This document shows positions 19,716 through 28,851 of a stretch of 64,000 bases of DNA, one piece after another. The notes under the pieces were generated by a model. The model searched no databases and was not told the origin of the DNA. It was given only the letters and a program-made list of their open reading frames with translations. Within the stretch, counting starts at the first letter, position 1. Each line of letters begins with the position of its first letter. Location: contig NZ_JARXVH010000015.1 of assembly GCF_029892565.1 (NCBI RefSeq), positions 124,001-188,000 of the forward strand. Reading direction: 5' to 3'. The position numbers were made by a program, and so were the translations under genes. Source of the DNA: Streptomyces pseudovenezuelae (GTDB lineage Bacteria; Actinomycetota; Actinomycetes; Streptomycetales; Streptomycetaceae).

Positions 19716-21179
19716 GTGACGCAGGCACCCCAGCACGTTCCGTACACGACGACCAACGCGGGCATCCCCGTGGAGAGCGACGAACACTCGCTCACCGTCG
19801 GGTCGAACGGCCCGATCCTGCTCCAGGACCACTACCTCATCGAGAAGATGGCCCAGTTCAACCGGGAGCGGGTACCCGAGCGCGTGGTCCACGCCAAGGG
19901 CAGCGGCGCGTACGGGACCTTCGAGGTCACCAACGACGTCAGCCAGTTCACCAAGGCGGATCTCTTCCAGCCCGGCAAGCGCACCGAGATGCTGGCCCGC
20001 TTCTCCACGGTCGCGGGCGAGCTCGGCTCCCCGGACACCTGGCGCGACCCGCGCGGTTTCGCCCTCAAGTTCTATACCGAGCACGGCAATTACGACCTGG
20101 TGGGCAACAACACCCCCGTCTTCTTCGTCCGTGACCCGCAGAAGTTCCAGGACTTCATCCGCTCCCAGAAGCGCCGGCCCGACAACGGGCTGCGCGACCA
20201 CGACATGCAGTGGGACTTCTGGACCCTCTCCCCCGAGTCCGCGCACATGGTGACGTGGCTGATGGGCGACCGGGGCGTGCCGCGGACGTACCGGCACATG
20301 AACGGGTACTCGTCCCACACCTACATGTGGGTCAACGCCGGCGGCGAGCGCTTCTGGGTCAAGTACCACATGAAGACCGACCAGGGCGTCGAGTTCCTCA
20401 CCCAGGCCGACGCCGACCGGCTGGCCGGCGAGGACGGCGACGTGCACCGCCGGGACCTGTTCGACTCGATCCAGCGGGGCGAGCACCCGTCCTGGACGAT
20501 GCGGGTGCAGGTGATGCCGTTCGCGGACGCGGCCGACTACCGCTTCAACCCGTTCGACCTGACCAAGGTGTGGCCGCACAGCGACTACCCGCTGATCGAG
20601 GTCGGCCGGATGACGCTGAACAAGAACCCCGAGGACCACTTCGTCCATATCGAGCAGTCCGCGTTCGAGCCGTCCAACCTGGTCCCGGGCATCGGCCCGT
20701 CCCCGGACAAGATGCTGCTCGGCCGCCTCTTCTCGTACCCGGACACGCACCGGTACCGCATCGGCCCGAACTACACCCAGCTGCCGCCCAACCGGCCGCG
20801 CTCGAAGGTGAATTCGTACGCCAAGGACGGACCGATGCGCTACGAGGCGGCCGACGTGGGCGCCCCGTACGCACCGAACTCCTACGGCGGTCCGGCGGCG
20901 GACGTGCAGCGGTTCGGGGACATCGCCGGCTGGCAGGCGGCGGGCGAGATGGTGCGCGAGGCGTACGCGCTGCACCGCGAGGACGACGACTTCGGGCAGG
21001 CGGGCACGATGGTCCGGGAGGTGCTGGACGACGCGGCCCGCGACCGGCTGGTCTCCAACATCGCCGGACACCTGCTGGACGGCGTCTCCCGTCCGGTGCT
21101 GGCCCGCGCGCTGCAGTACTGGCAGAACGTCGACAAGGAGCTCGGCGAGCGGGTCGCCGCCGAGGTCGACGGAGGCTGA
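19716..21179 (+). CDS. Monofunctional heme catalase
   Basis: 487 residues, a small-subunit clade 3 type. It converts hydrogen peroxide to water and oxygen in the cytoplasm. The catalytic His59 lies in ERVVHAKGSGAYG and Asn132 in LVGNNTPVFFVRD; the proximal heme ligand is the Tyr in RLFSYPDTHRYRIGPNY (about residue 340). The GTG at 19716 follows GGGAGGACAATC. A probable Fur-type inverted repeat and a sigma-B-like promoter lie upstream, and a hairpin ends the gene. The protein terminates normally without the extra C-terminal domain of large catalases. Confidence 0.96.
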   Translation: MTQAPQHVPYTTTNAGIPVESDEHSLTVGSNGPILLQDHYLIEKMAQFNRERVPERVVHAKGSGAYGTFEVTNDVSQFTKADLFQPGKRTEMLARFSTVAGELGSPDTWRDPRGFALKFYTEHGNYDLVGNNTPVFFVRDPQKFQDFIRSQKRRPDNGLRDHDMQWDFWTLSPESAHMVTWLMGDRGVPRTYRHMNGYSSHTYMWVNAGGERFWVKYHMKTDQGVEFLTQADADRLAGEDGDVHRRDLFDSIQRGEHPSWTMRVQVMPFADAADYRFNPFDLTKVWPHSDYPLIEVGRMTLNKNPEDHFVHIEQSAFEPSNLVPGIGPSPDKMLLGRLFSYPDTHRYRIGPNYTQLPPNRPRSKVNSYAKDGPMRYEAADVGAPYAPNSYGGPAADVQRFGDIAGWQAAGEMVREAYALHREDDDFGQAGTMVREVLDDAARDRLVSNIAGHLLDGVSRPVLARALQYWQNVDKELGERVAAEVDGG

Positions 21180-21195
21180 CGCGGACCGAACGAGC

Positions 21196-21225
21196 GAGGG
21201 CGCCCGGTGCTCACCGGGCGCCCTC
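21196..21225. terminator. Hairpin terminator between catalase and PBP genes
   Basis: GAGGGCGCCCGGTG at 21196-21209 faces its complement at 21212-21225, a near-continuous stem; it lies between two convergent genes. Confidence 0.8.
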
Positions 21226-21249
21226 ATCTCGTACTCACCGCATTCCCAC

Positions 21250-23700
21250 CTACTGGTCGTCGTCCAGCGGATCGTCCGGCTCGGTCGGTGTCTCGACCGG
21301 TGTGGAGATCGGCGGCGACGTGGTCGGCGTCTCGACCGGCGCCGAGGTGGTCGGCGTCTGGCTCGGTGGCGCCGAGGACGTCGGCGGCTTGGTCGTCGGC
21401 GTCTCGCTCGGTGTCTCGCTGGGCGTCTCGCTGGGCGTCTCGGACACCTTCGGCGTCGTGCTCGGCTGGACGGCCGCGCCCTGCGTGGTGTCCAGGTCGA
21501 ACTTGGCGTTCTTGGACGAGACACCGAAGGTGTACGTCGCCCAGATCTGCGCCGGGAAACCACCGCCGTTGACGCGCGGGAAGCCGCCCGCCTCGTACAT
21601 CGAGACCTGCGCACCGGACTTCTTGCCCTCGCCGAACAGGCCGACCGAGGTGACCAGGTCGGGCGTGTAGCCGGTGAACCAGGCCGACCGGTTCTCGTCG
21701 GACGTACCCGTCTTGCCGGCCACCTTGCGGCCGTCGCGCTTCTCGTTGTCCCGCACCGACACCTTGGCCGTACCGTCGTCGACCACGCCGGTCAGCACCG
21801 AGGTGACGGTGTCGGCGGCCTCGCGGCTGACGATCTGGGCGCCGATCGGATCCGGCAGCTTCACCTCGCGCTTGCTGTTCTCGACCGACTTGATGATGGT
21901 CGGGGTGACCTGTCTGCCGTGGTTGTCGAGGGTCGCGTACACGCCGGCCATCTGCCACGGGCTCGCGCCCATGGTGCCCAGGGTCTGCGCGGGCACCGAC
22001 TTGAGGTCGGCGGTGTCCATGCCCATCTGGCTGGCGACCTTGAGGACCTTGTCCATGCCGACGTCGACGCCCATCTGCGCGAAGACGGAGTTCACGGACT
22101 TGTTCATCGCCGTCTGGACGGTGATGTCGCCGTAGTCCTGGTCGTCCTCGTTCTCCGGGGCGAAGCCGACCTTGTTCCCGTCGTTCACGACCTGGCGCTT
22201 GCTGGTGCCGTCGTAGATCGTGTTCGCGGAGATCGCCTTGCCGGACTGGGTCTTGGCGTCCTCGTCGAGGGCGGCGGCCAGGATGACCGGCTTGAAGGTC
22301 GACGCGGGCTGATAGTCCACGCGGGTCGCGTTGGAGCGGAAGTGCTTGTAGTAGTCCGTGCCGCCGTACAGCGCGACGACCGCGCCCGTCTTCGGGTTCA
22401 CCGACACCGCACCCGCCTGGACGTCCGCGTCGACCTTGCGCTTCTTCGCGTCCAGCTTGCTGGTCAGCTGCGACTTGGCGGCGCTCTCCAGCGCCTTCTG
22501 CCGCTTCTTGTCGATGTTCAGCGTGATGGTCCAGCCGCCCGCCTTGACCATGGTCAGGGCGTCGTCCGCGTTGTCGACCGTGCCCTGGGCGACGAGTTGC
22601 CTGGCCAGCTGGTTGTTGGCCGCGTCCACCAGATAGCCGGTCTGGCCGCCCATGCCGGGCGCTGCCTTGGGCTCCTTGGGCACCGGGAACTCCATGGCCG
22701 CGCGCTTGGTCTGGTCGAGCCAGCCCTGGCCGACCATGTTGTCCAGTACGTAGTTCCAGCGCGCCTTCACCAGTTTCTGGCCGGTGGGTGAGGCGACGGC
22801 CCAGTCGTACTGGCTCGGCGCCTGGAGCAGCGCGGCGAGGTAGGCGCCCTGCTGGACGTCGAGGTCCTCGGCGTCGACGCGGTAGTAGGCCTGGGCGGCG
22901 GCCTGGATGCCGTAGGCGCCGCGGCCGTAGTAGCTGGTGTTGATGTAGCCGGCGAGGATGTAGTCCTTGGACTTCTCGCGGTCCAGTTTGAGCGAGATGA
23001 CCAGTTCCTTCAGCTTGCGCGTGACGGTCTGGTCGGCGGTGAGGTAGTAGTTCTTGACGTACTGCTGGGTGATCGTCGAACCGCCCTGGGTGCCCTTGCC
23101 GGAGAGCGTGTTGAGCAGACCGCGGGCGGTGCCCTTGAGGTCGACGCCGCCGTCGTTGTAGAAGGTCTTGTTCTCGGCGGCGACGAAGGTGTACTGCACC
23201 TTCTTGGGCACCTTGTTCAGGTCCACGATCTCGCGGTTGCGCTCGCCGTCACGGGTCAGCGGGCTGCCGTCGCTGTACTTGTAGACGTTGCTCTGCAGTT
23301 CCGCGTCGGCGTTGCCCGCGGGGATGTCGATCATCATGTACATCGCGATGAAGGCACCCATGCCGAGCAGGCAGACCCCGAAGACGGTCCCGACGACCTT
23401 CTTCCACGTGAACATCCGGCGTATGAGGCTCTTGTCACTCTTGCCCTTGCCGGCCTTGCCCTTCTTGCCCCGCCCCTTGGCCTCGGCCTGAGCCGCCTTG
23501 CGCGCCGCGGCCCGGCCGCCGATGACGGTGGGCTCGGCCTCGGGGGTGGCCGTGGCCGTCGTCCCGGAGGGGCCCGTGGGGGCCACCGGCGCCGTCTCTT
23601 CGGACGAGCGCGTAGGGGGCGCCGCGCGGCGACCGCCGCGCTGTCGCGCTCGTCTCTCTTCCGCCCGTCCCATTGGTCCGTTCCGCTCCGCTTCGGTCAT
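21250..23700 (-). CDS. Class A penicillin-binding protein (transglycosylase/transpeptidase)
   Basis: 816 residues. An Arg/Lys/Ala-rich cytoplasmic N-terminus (about 1-95) leads to one membrane segment (VVGTVFGVCLLGMGAFIAMY, about 101-121). The GT51 glycosyltransferase domain (about 135-320) shows AAENKTFYNDGGVD and GGSTITQQYVKN; the second acid of the usual E-D pair is Asn. The transpeptidase domain (about 400-700) has STFK, SVN and KTGTS. A Ser/Thr/Pro tail with SETP repeats follows. It polymerises and cross-links peptidoglycan outside the membrane. An ATG at 23673 (MGRAEERRARQ) is an equally good start. Confidence 0.95.
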   Translation of the reverse strand: MTEAERNGPMGRAEERRARQRGGRRAAPPTRSSEETAPVAPTGPSGTTATATPEAEPTVIGGRAAARKAAQAEAKGRGKKGKAGKGKSDKSLIRRMFTWKKVVGTVFGVCLLGMGAFIAMYMMIDIPAGNADAELQSNVYKYSDGSPLTRDGERNREIVDLNKVPKKVQYTFVAAENKTFYNDGGVDLKGTARGLLNTLSGKGTQGGSTITQQYVKNYYLTADQTVTRKLKELVISLKLDREKSKDYILAGYINTSYYGRGAYGIQAAAQAYYRVDAEDLDVQQGAYLAALLQAPSQYDWAVASPTGQKLVKARWNYVLDNMVGQGWLDQTKRAAMEFPVPKEPKAAPGMGGQTGYLVDAANNQLARQLVAQGTVDNADDALTMVKAGGWTITLNIDKKRQKALESAAKSQLTSKLDAKKRKVDADVQAGAVSVNPKTGAVVALYGGTDYYKHFRSNATRVDYQPASTFKPVILAAALDEDAKTQSGKAISANTIYDGTSKRQVVNDGNKVGFAPENEDDQDYGDITVQTAMNKSVNSVFAQMGVDVGMDKVLKVASQMGMDTADLKSVPAQTLGTMGASPWQMAGVYATLDNHGRQVTPTIIKSVENSKREVKLPDPIGAQIVSREAADTVTSVLTGVVDDGTAKVSVRDNEKRDGRKVAGKTGTSDENRSAWFTGYTPDLVTSVGLFGEGKKSGAQVSMYEAGGFPRVNGGGFPAQIWATYTFGVSSKNAKFDLDTTQGAAVQPSTTPKVSETPSETPSETPSETPTTKPPTSSAPPSQTPTTSAPVETPTTSPPISTPVETPTEPDDPLDDDQ

Positions 23701-23865
23701 GTGTGCTCACAAGCCACACAGGTTCGCCGCTCAAGTCAGCTCAGAAAGCTAACACCGGGAGATGTGACCCAGGTCCGCCGATCCGTCCTTTCTCGGACGT
23801 GAGAATCAGCACCTGTCCCAACGGAACCGACGGCCGAGAGGCGTGAAGGGTTGCGCTGCGGGGTA

Positions 23866-23879
23866 AAGTGATATCACTT
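23866..23879. promoter_or_regulatory. Perfect palindrome upstream of the SPFH-RHH operon
   Basis: AAGTGATATCACTT, a 14-bp perfect palindrome, lies 72 bp before the SPFH start in otherwise GC-rich DNA. The second gene of the operon encodes a ribbon-helix-helix protein, so autoregulation through this site is a natural guess. Confidence 0.55.
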
Positions 23880-23908
23880 AGCTAGAACCGAGCTAGGCAC
23901 TGCGAAGA

Positions 23909-23940
23909 CGTACGACACCGTACGAGAACGTACGAGAACG
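23909..23940. repeat. Three 10-bp direct repeats before the SPFH gene
   Basis: CGTACGA recurs at 23909, 23919 and 23929, exactly one helical turn apart, ending 12 bp upstream of the start codon. It may be part of the leader or a binding site. Confidence 0.6.
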
Positions 23941-23951
23941 GGGGACCCACC

Positions 23952-24881
23952 ATGTCCGCACACGACTCCACACCCACCACCGACGCATCCGCCGACGTGC
24001 CCGAGATGCCCGCCCCGCAGGTGCGGGAGTTCACCGCGCACAGCATCGGGGGCGGGCTCGCCCTGTTGCTCGGGCTGGTCGGGATCCTGGCCGCCGTCGC
24101 CCTGTTCGTGGCCGCCTCGGTGAGCCCCGGCTTCGCGGCCGGCGGCACCTTCGTCCTGCTCGCCGCGCTGATCTCGCTGCGCGGGCTGAACACGGTCGCA
24201 CCCGGCGAGGCGCGGGTGGTCCAGCTCTTCGGGCGCTACCGGGGCACGATCCGGCAGGACGGGCTGCGCTGGGTGAACCCCTTCACCTCGCGCTCCAAGA
24301 TCTCCACCCGGGTCCGCAACCACGAGACCGCCGTCCTCAAGGTCAACGACGCCTACGGCAACCCGATCGAGCTGGCCGCGGTCGTGGTCTGGAAGGTGCG
24401 GGACACCGCGCAGGCGACCTTCGAGGTGGACAACTACCTGGAGTTCGTGGCCACCCAGACCGAGGCCGCGGTCCGCCACATCGCCATCGAGTACCCCTAC
24501 GACGCCCACGACGAGGGCGGCCTCTCGCTGCGCGGCAACGCCGAGGAGATCACCGAGAAGCTCGCCGTCGAACTGCACGCGCGCGTGGAGGCCGCCGGCG
24601 TCCAGATCATCGAGTCCCGCTTCACGCATCTCGCGTACGCTCCCGAGATCGCCTCGGCGATGCTTCAGCGGCAGCAGGCGGGCGCGGTCGTCGCGGCCCG
24701 GCGGCAGATCGTGGACGGAGCGGTGGGCATGGTCGAGGCGGCGCTCGCGCGGATCTCGGAGCGGGACATCGTGGAGCTGGACGAGGAGCGCAAGGCGGCG
24801 ATGGTGTCGAACCTGCTGGTGGTGCTGTGCGGCGACCGGGCGCCCCAGCCGGTCCTCAACACCGGGACCCTCTACCAGTGA
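23952..24881 (+). CDS. SPFH/band 7 domain membrane protein
   Basis: 309 residues. Two adjacent hydrophobic segments (about 30-75: GGGLALLLGLVGILAAVALF, then FVLLAALISL) anchor the protein. The SPFH domain follows (about 78-230; VAPGEARVVQLFGRYRGT, LRWVNPF, AVVVWKVRDTAQATFEVDNY), then an Ala/Glu-rich helical region. Family members form oligomeric scaffolds in membrane microdomains. ATG at 23952 after GGGGGAC. The stop overlaps the next start (GTGA), so it is coexpressed with an RHH protein. No NfeD partner or slipin-type protease is adjacent. Confidence 0.93.
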   Translation: MSAHDSTPTTDASADVPEMPAPQVREFTAHSIGGGLALLLGLVGILAAVALFVAASVSPGFAAGGTFVLLAALISLRGLNTVAPGEARVVQLFGRYRGTIRQDGLRWVNPFTSRSKISTRVRNHETAVLKVNDAYGNPIELAAVVVWKVRDTAQATFEVDNYLEFVATQTEAAVRHIAIEYPYDAHDEGGLSLRGNAEEITEKLAVELHARVEAAGVQIIESRFTHLAYAPEIASAMLQRQQAGAVVAARRQIVDGAVGMVEAALARISERDIVELDEERKAAMVSNLLVVLCGDRAPQPVLNTGTLYQ

Positions 24882-25135
24882 CGGATTCCTCTACGCCGGA
24901 TCCCGCCCGGGACTCCTCGGCGAAGCGTCGGCCGCAGCAGCGCAAGCAGGTGCTGCTGCGGCTGGACCCTGCCGTCTACGAGGCCTTGGCGCGCTGGGCC
25001 GGCGACGAACTGCGGTCGGCCAACGCGCAGATCGAGTTCCTGCTGCGCCGGGCGCTCAAAGAGGCCGGCCGGCTGCCCGGCGAGGCGGGCCCGATCCCCC
25101 GCAGGGGCCGTCCGCCCACCGACCGCGAGAGCTGA
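24878..25135 (+). CDS. Small ribbon-helix-helix (Arc-like) DNA-binding protein
   Basis: 85 residues from the GTG at 24878, sharing four bases with the SPFH stop. The core KQVLLRLDPAVYEALARWA...SANAQIEFLLRRALKEAG is the beta-strand plus two helices of Arc/MetJ-type repressors, flanked by basic ends (AKRRPQQRK and RRGRPP). RHH proteins bind DNA as dimers. Pairing with SPFH genes is common in Streptomyces. I infer it binds the palindrome at 23866-23879. Confidence 0.85.
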   Translation: MTDSSTPDPARDSSAKRRPQQRKQVLLRLDPAVYEALARWAGDELRSANAQIEFLLRRALKEAGRLPGEAGPIPRRGRPPTDRES

Positions 25136-25224
25136 CCCGGACACCCCGACCCCGGACCCCCGGCCCGTGTAGCAGAACCGTGACAATGGGCCCCCACCTG
25201 CGCACCTGTACACCCCGCCATGAT

Positions 25225-25267
25225 CTACACACACCGCGTATACATGAGGCGTATACACCGTGTGTAG
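25225..25267. promoter_or_regulatory. Large inverted repeat upstream of padR (autoregulatory operator)
   Basis: CTACACACACCGCGTATAC (25225-25243) opposes GTATACACCGTGTGTAG (25251-25267); outer and inner blocks are complementary, with a shift of two bases in the middle. GTATAC itself is palindromic and occurs at both inner ends. It ends ten bases before the PadR ATG and so covers the promoter or start region. PadR repressors usually bind such ATAC/TGTA palindromes in their own promoters. Confidence 0.65.
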
Positions 25268-25277
25268 AGTGCTCCGC

Positions 25278-25802
25278 ATGTCCATCGGTCACACCCTCCT
25301 GGGGCTCCTGGAGTCCGGCCCGCGCCACGGTTACGACCTCAAGCGGGCCTTCGACGAGAAGTTCGGTCACGACCGGCCGCTGCACTACGGCCAGGTCTAC
25401 TCGACGATGTCCCGGCTGTTGAAGAACGGGCTCGTGGAAGTCGACGGCATCGAGGCCGGCGGCGGCCCCGAGCGCAAGCGCTACGCGATCACCGACGCCG
25501 GTATCACCGACGTCGAGCGGTGGCTCGCGACGCCGGAGAAGCCGGAGGAGTACCTCCAGTCGACCCTCTACACCAAGGTCGTCCTGGCGCTGCTCACCCA
25601 TCGCGAGGCGGCCGACATCCTCGACAGCCAGCGCTCCGAGCACCTGCGCAGCATGCGCATCCTGACCGACCGCAAGCGCCGGGGCGATCTGGCGGACCAA
25701 CTGGTCTGCGACCACGCCCTGTTCCACCTGGAAGCCGATCTGCGCTGGCTTGAGCTCACGGCCGCGCGGCTCGACAAGCTCCGTGAGGCGGTGGCCAAGT
25801 GA
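25278..25802 (+). CDS. PadR-family transcriptional regulator
   Basis: 174 residues from the ATG at 25278 (MSIGHTLLGLLESGPRHGYDLKR, quoted in part). The N-terminal winged helix (about 1-80) has the LHYGQVYSTMSRLLKNGLVE recognition region; the C-terminal helical Vir_C-like dimerisation part (about 95-174) follows. Its stop overlaps the ABC ATPase start by 4 bp (GTGA). This three-gene order, regulator then ATPase then permease, indicates a repressor that senses a drug or peptide exported by the transporter. The inverted repeat at 25225-25267 is its likely operator. Confidence 0.94.
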   Translation: MSIGHTLLGLLESGPRHGYDLKRAFDEKFGHDRPLHYGQVYSTMSRLLKNGLVEVDGIEAGGGPERKRYAITDAGITDVERWLATPEKPEEYLQSTLYTKVVLALLTHREAADILDSQRSEHLRSMRILTDRKRRGDLADQLVCDHALFHLEADLRWLELTAARLDKLREAVAK

Positions 25803-26488
25803 CTCCTCCGCCCGGTTCCCTGCTGGCCGCCCAGGACCTGCGCAAGGTCTACGGCCCCACGCTCGCGCTCGACGGCGCCGAGTTCTCCATCCACCCCGGC
25901 GAGGTCGTCGCCGTGATGGGCCCCTCCGGGTCCGGCAAGTCGACGCTGCTGCACTGTCTGGCCGGCATCGTGCCGCCCGACTCGGGCTCCATCACCTACC
26001 AGGGCCGCGAGATGGCGACCATGAGCGACGCGCAGCGCAGTCAGCTGCGGCGCTCCGAGTTCGGCTTCGTCTTCCAGTTCGGCCAGCTCGTGCCCGAACT
26101 CACCTGCGTGGAGAACGTCGCCCTGCCGCTGCGGCTGAACGGCACCTCCCGCAAGGAGGCCGAGCGGGCCGCGCTGACCTGGATGGAGCGCCTGGAGGTC
26201 GACGACCTCGGCAGAAAGCGCCCCGGCGAGGTCTCCGGCGGCCAGGGGCAGCGCGTCGCCGTCGCCCGCGCGCTGGTCACCGGTCCGCGTGTGCTGTTCG
26301 CCGACGAGCCGACGGGCGCGCTCGACTCGCTCAACGGCGAGCGCGTGATGGAGCTGCTCACCGACGCGGCCCGGTCCACCAACGCGGCCGTCGTCCTCGT
26401 CACGCACGAGGCACGGGTGGCCGCGTACTCCGACCGCGAGATCGTCGTACGGGACGGCAAGTCCCGGGACATGGAGCGGGCCGTATGA
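25799..26488 (+). CDS. ABC transporter ATP-binding protein (LolD/MacB type)
   Basis: 229 residues from the GTG at 25799. Walker A GPSGSGKST (about 41-49), Q-loop FQFGQLVPELT, signature VSGGQGQRVAVARAL and Walker B VLFADEPTGALDS with the D-loop and H-loop (VTHEA) are all intact. This subgroup energises FtsX/MacB-type exporters rather than classic transmembrane pumps. It is coupled to both neighbours by 4-bp overlaps. Confidence 0.96.
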   Translation: MTPPPGSLLAAQDLRKVYGPTLALDGAEFSIHPGEVVAVMGPSGSGKSTLLHCLAGIVPPDSGSITYQGREMATMSDAQRSQLRRSEFGFVFQFGQLVPELTCVENVALPLRLNGTSRKEAERAALTWMERLEVDDLGRKRPGEVSGGQGQRVAVARALVTGPRVLFADEPTGALDSLNGERVMELLTDAARSTNAAVVLVTHEARVAAYSDREIVVRDGKSRDMERAV

Positions 26489-28821
26489 ACGCGCGTCAGT
26501 GGGCCGCGGATCTGGCCATGGGGGTGCGGTTCGCCTTCGCGGGCGGACGTGAGGGCTGGGTACGGGCCCTGCTGACGGCCGTCGGCGTGGGACTCGGCGT
26601 GGCGCTGCTGCTGTTGACCACCGCCCTGCCGAACGCGCTGAACGTGCGCCACGACCGGGAGGCCGCGCGCAGCGACATCACCTACACCTCGGACCGGATC
26701 AAGAAGGCCGACGACACCGTGGTCGTCGCCAACGTCGGTACGACCTTCCGCGACAAGGACGTCCGGGGCCGCGCGCTGGAGCCGGAGGGCTCGCGGGCCC
26801 CGCTGCCGCCCGGCGTGGCGAAGTTCCCGGGGGTGGGCGAGATGGTCGTCTCCCCCGCGCTGAAGAAGCTCCTGGACTCCTCCGACGGCAAGCTGCTGCG
26901 GGAGCGGCTGCCGGAGAAGATCGTCGCCACGATCGGTGAGAGCGGGGTGATCGGCTCGGCCGAACTCGCCTTCTACCGGGGCGCCGACGATCTCGCGGCG
27001 AAGGTCGACGGCGGCCGGGTCGAGCGCATCGACCACTTCGGGGACCCGAACCCGTCGTCGGACGCGATGGACCCCGTACTGCTGCTGCTGATCCTGGTCG
27101 TCTTCGTGGCGCTGCTGATGCCGGTCGCCGTCTTCATCGCGGCGGCCGTGCGGTTCGGCGGCGAGCGGCGCGACCGGCGGCTCGCGGCGCTGCGGCTGGT
27201 CGGCTCCGACAGCCGGATGACTCGGCGGATCGCGGCCGGCGAGGCGCTCGCGGGCTCGGTGCTCGGCCTTGTGCTCGGCGCCGGGTTCTTCATGATCGGC
27301 CGGCAGATCGCGGGCTCCGTTGAGGTCTTCGACGTCAGTGTGTTCCCGAGTTACATGAACCCCTCCCCCGCCCTGGCCCTGCTGGTCGCCCTCGCGGTGC
27401 CGGCGGCCGCGGTGCTGGTGACGCTGCTGGCCCTGCGCGGGGTGGTCATCGAGCCGCTCGGCGTGGTCCGTACGGCGAAGCCGGCCCGGCGCCGGCTGTG
27501 GTGGCGGCTGCTGCTGCCGCTGGCCGGGCTCGCGATGCTCTACCCGATGATCGGGCAGGGCCGCACCAACGGCGACTTCAACCAGTACCTCGTCATCGGC
27601 GGCGTGATGCTGCTCCTGGTCGGCATCACCGCGCTACTGCCGTGGATCGTGGAGGCGGTCGTCGCCCGGCTCGGCTCGGGCGGGGTCGCCTGGCAACTGG
27701 CCGTGCGCAGGCTCCAGCTGAGCAGCGGTTCGGCGGCCCGGATGGTCAACGGCATCGCGGTGGCGGTGGCCGGGGCGATCGCGCTGCAGATGCTGTTCGC
27801 GGGCGTGGACGGCGACTACACCAAGGACACCGGCCTCGACGTGACACGGGCGCAGATGCAGGTGACGCTGCCCAGCGAGGTGCCGACCGCGCAGGCCGCC
27901 GCGGAGTTCCGGGCGACCCAGGGCGTGCGGAAGGTCGACGTCTACTCCGACGGCACCCTCGGCGACCGGCGCTCGGATCCCACGCACTCCGCCGCCATGA
28001 CCGTCGGCAGCTGCTCGGCGCTGCGCGAGGTGGCCCGCCTGTCCTCCTGCAAGGACGGCGACGTCTTCGCCGTCCGCGGTGTCGAGTACGACACCGACAC
28101 GCCCAAGCTCGCCAAGTCGGGCGGGACGCTGTACGTCGACCCGAGCTACGAGGGGGACTCCACGCGCGGCAAGGAGATCCCCTGGCGGGTGCCGGCCGGT
28201 CTGAAGACCGTCGATTCCCGCAAGGACATGACCGGCAACGAGCGGGGCGGCTTCCTGGTCACCCCGAAGGCACTGCCGGCCGCCACCTTGGCGGGCCTGA
28301 GCGGGCAGGTCTACCTCAGCCTCGACCAGTCGGTGCCCGACGTGCAGGACCTGGTCCGCAACACGGCGACCGGCATCAACCCGATGACGGATCCCATGAC
28401 CTGGTCGGCCAGCGAGCGGTCGGACAAGTACACCTCCATCCGCACCGGCCTGTTCGTCGGCGCCGCGGCTGTGCTGGCGCTGATCGGGGCGAGTCTGCTG
28501 GTGTCCCAGCTGGAGCAGCTGCGTGAGCGCAAGAAGCTCCTGTCGGCGCTGGTCGCCTTCGGCACCCGGCGGCGCACGCTGAGCCTGTCCGTGCTGTGGC
28601 AGACGGCGATCCCGATCACCCTGGGTCTGGTCCTCGCGTCGGCGGTCGGGCTGACGCTGGGCGCGGTGCTGCTGCGGATGACGGACACGAAGGTGCGCAT
28701 CGACTGGACGAGCGTGCTGCAGATGACGGGCGTCGGCGCGGGGATCGTCCTGGCCGTGACCCTGCTCAGTCTGCCGCCGCTGCTGCGGATGATGCGGCCG
28801 GACGGACTGCGCACGGAGTAG
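26485..28821 (+). CDS. FtsX-like ABC transporter permease
   Basis: 778 residues from the ATG at 26485 (MNARQWAADLAMGVRF). An N-terminal membrane helix (about 30-50) and a periplasmic domain precede the first FtsX core (three helices, about 195-330). A second set with a long extracytoplasmic domain (about 445-640) ends in the last three helices near the C-terminus (about 650-775). Two FtsX modules in one chain match the large permeases of antimicrobial-peptide and lipid-linked export systems. It should work with the preceding ATPase, under PadR. Convergent with the roadblock cluster. Confidence 0.93.
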   Translation: MNARQWAADLAMGVRFAFAGGREGWVRALLTAVGVGLGVALLLLTTALPNALNVRHDREAARSDITYTSDRIKKADDTVVVANVGTTFRDKDVRGRALEPEGSRAPLPPGVAKFPGVGEMVVSPALKKLLDSSDGKLLRERLPEKIVATIGESGVIGSAELAFYRGADDLAAKVDGGRVERIDHFGDPNPSSDAMDPVLLLLILVVFVALLMPVAVFIAAAVRFGGERRDRRLAALRLVGSDSRMTRRIAAGEALAGSVLGLVLGAGFFMIGRQIAGSVEVFDVSVFPSYMNPSPALALLVALAVPAAAVLVTLLALRGVVIEPLGVVRTAKPARRRLWWRLLLPLAGLAMLYPMIGQGRTNGDFNQYLVIGGVMLLLVGITALLPWIVEAVVARLGSGGVAWQLAVRRLQLSSGSAARMVNGIAVAVAGAIALQMLFAGVDGDYTKDTGLDVTRAQMQVTLPSEVPTAQAAAEFRATQGVRKVDVYSDGTLGDRRSDPTHSAAMTVGSCSALREVARLSSCKDGDVFAVRGVEYDTDTPKLAKSGGTLYVDPSYEGDSTRGKEIPWRVPAGLKTVDSRKDMTGNERGGFLVTPKALPAATLAGLSGQVYLSLDQSVPDVQDLVRNTATGINPMTDPMTWSASERSDKYTSIRTGLFVGAAAVLALIGASLLVSQLEQLRERKKLLSALVAFGTRRRTLSLSVLWQTAIPITLGLVLASAVGLTLGAVLLRMTDTKVRIDWTSVLQMTGVGAGIVLAVTLLSLPPLLRMMRPDGLRTE

Positions 28822-28851
28822 GAGCCGCCCGCAGCCCTCCGCTCGCTCCGG

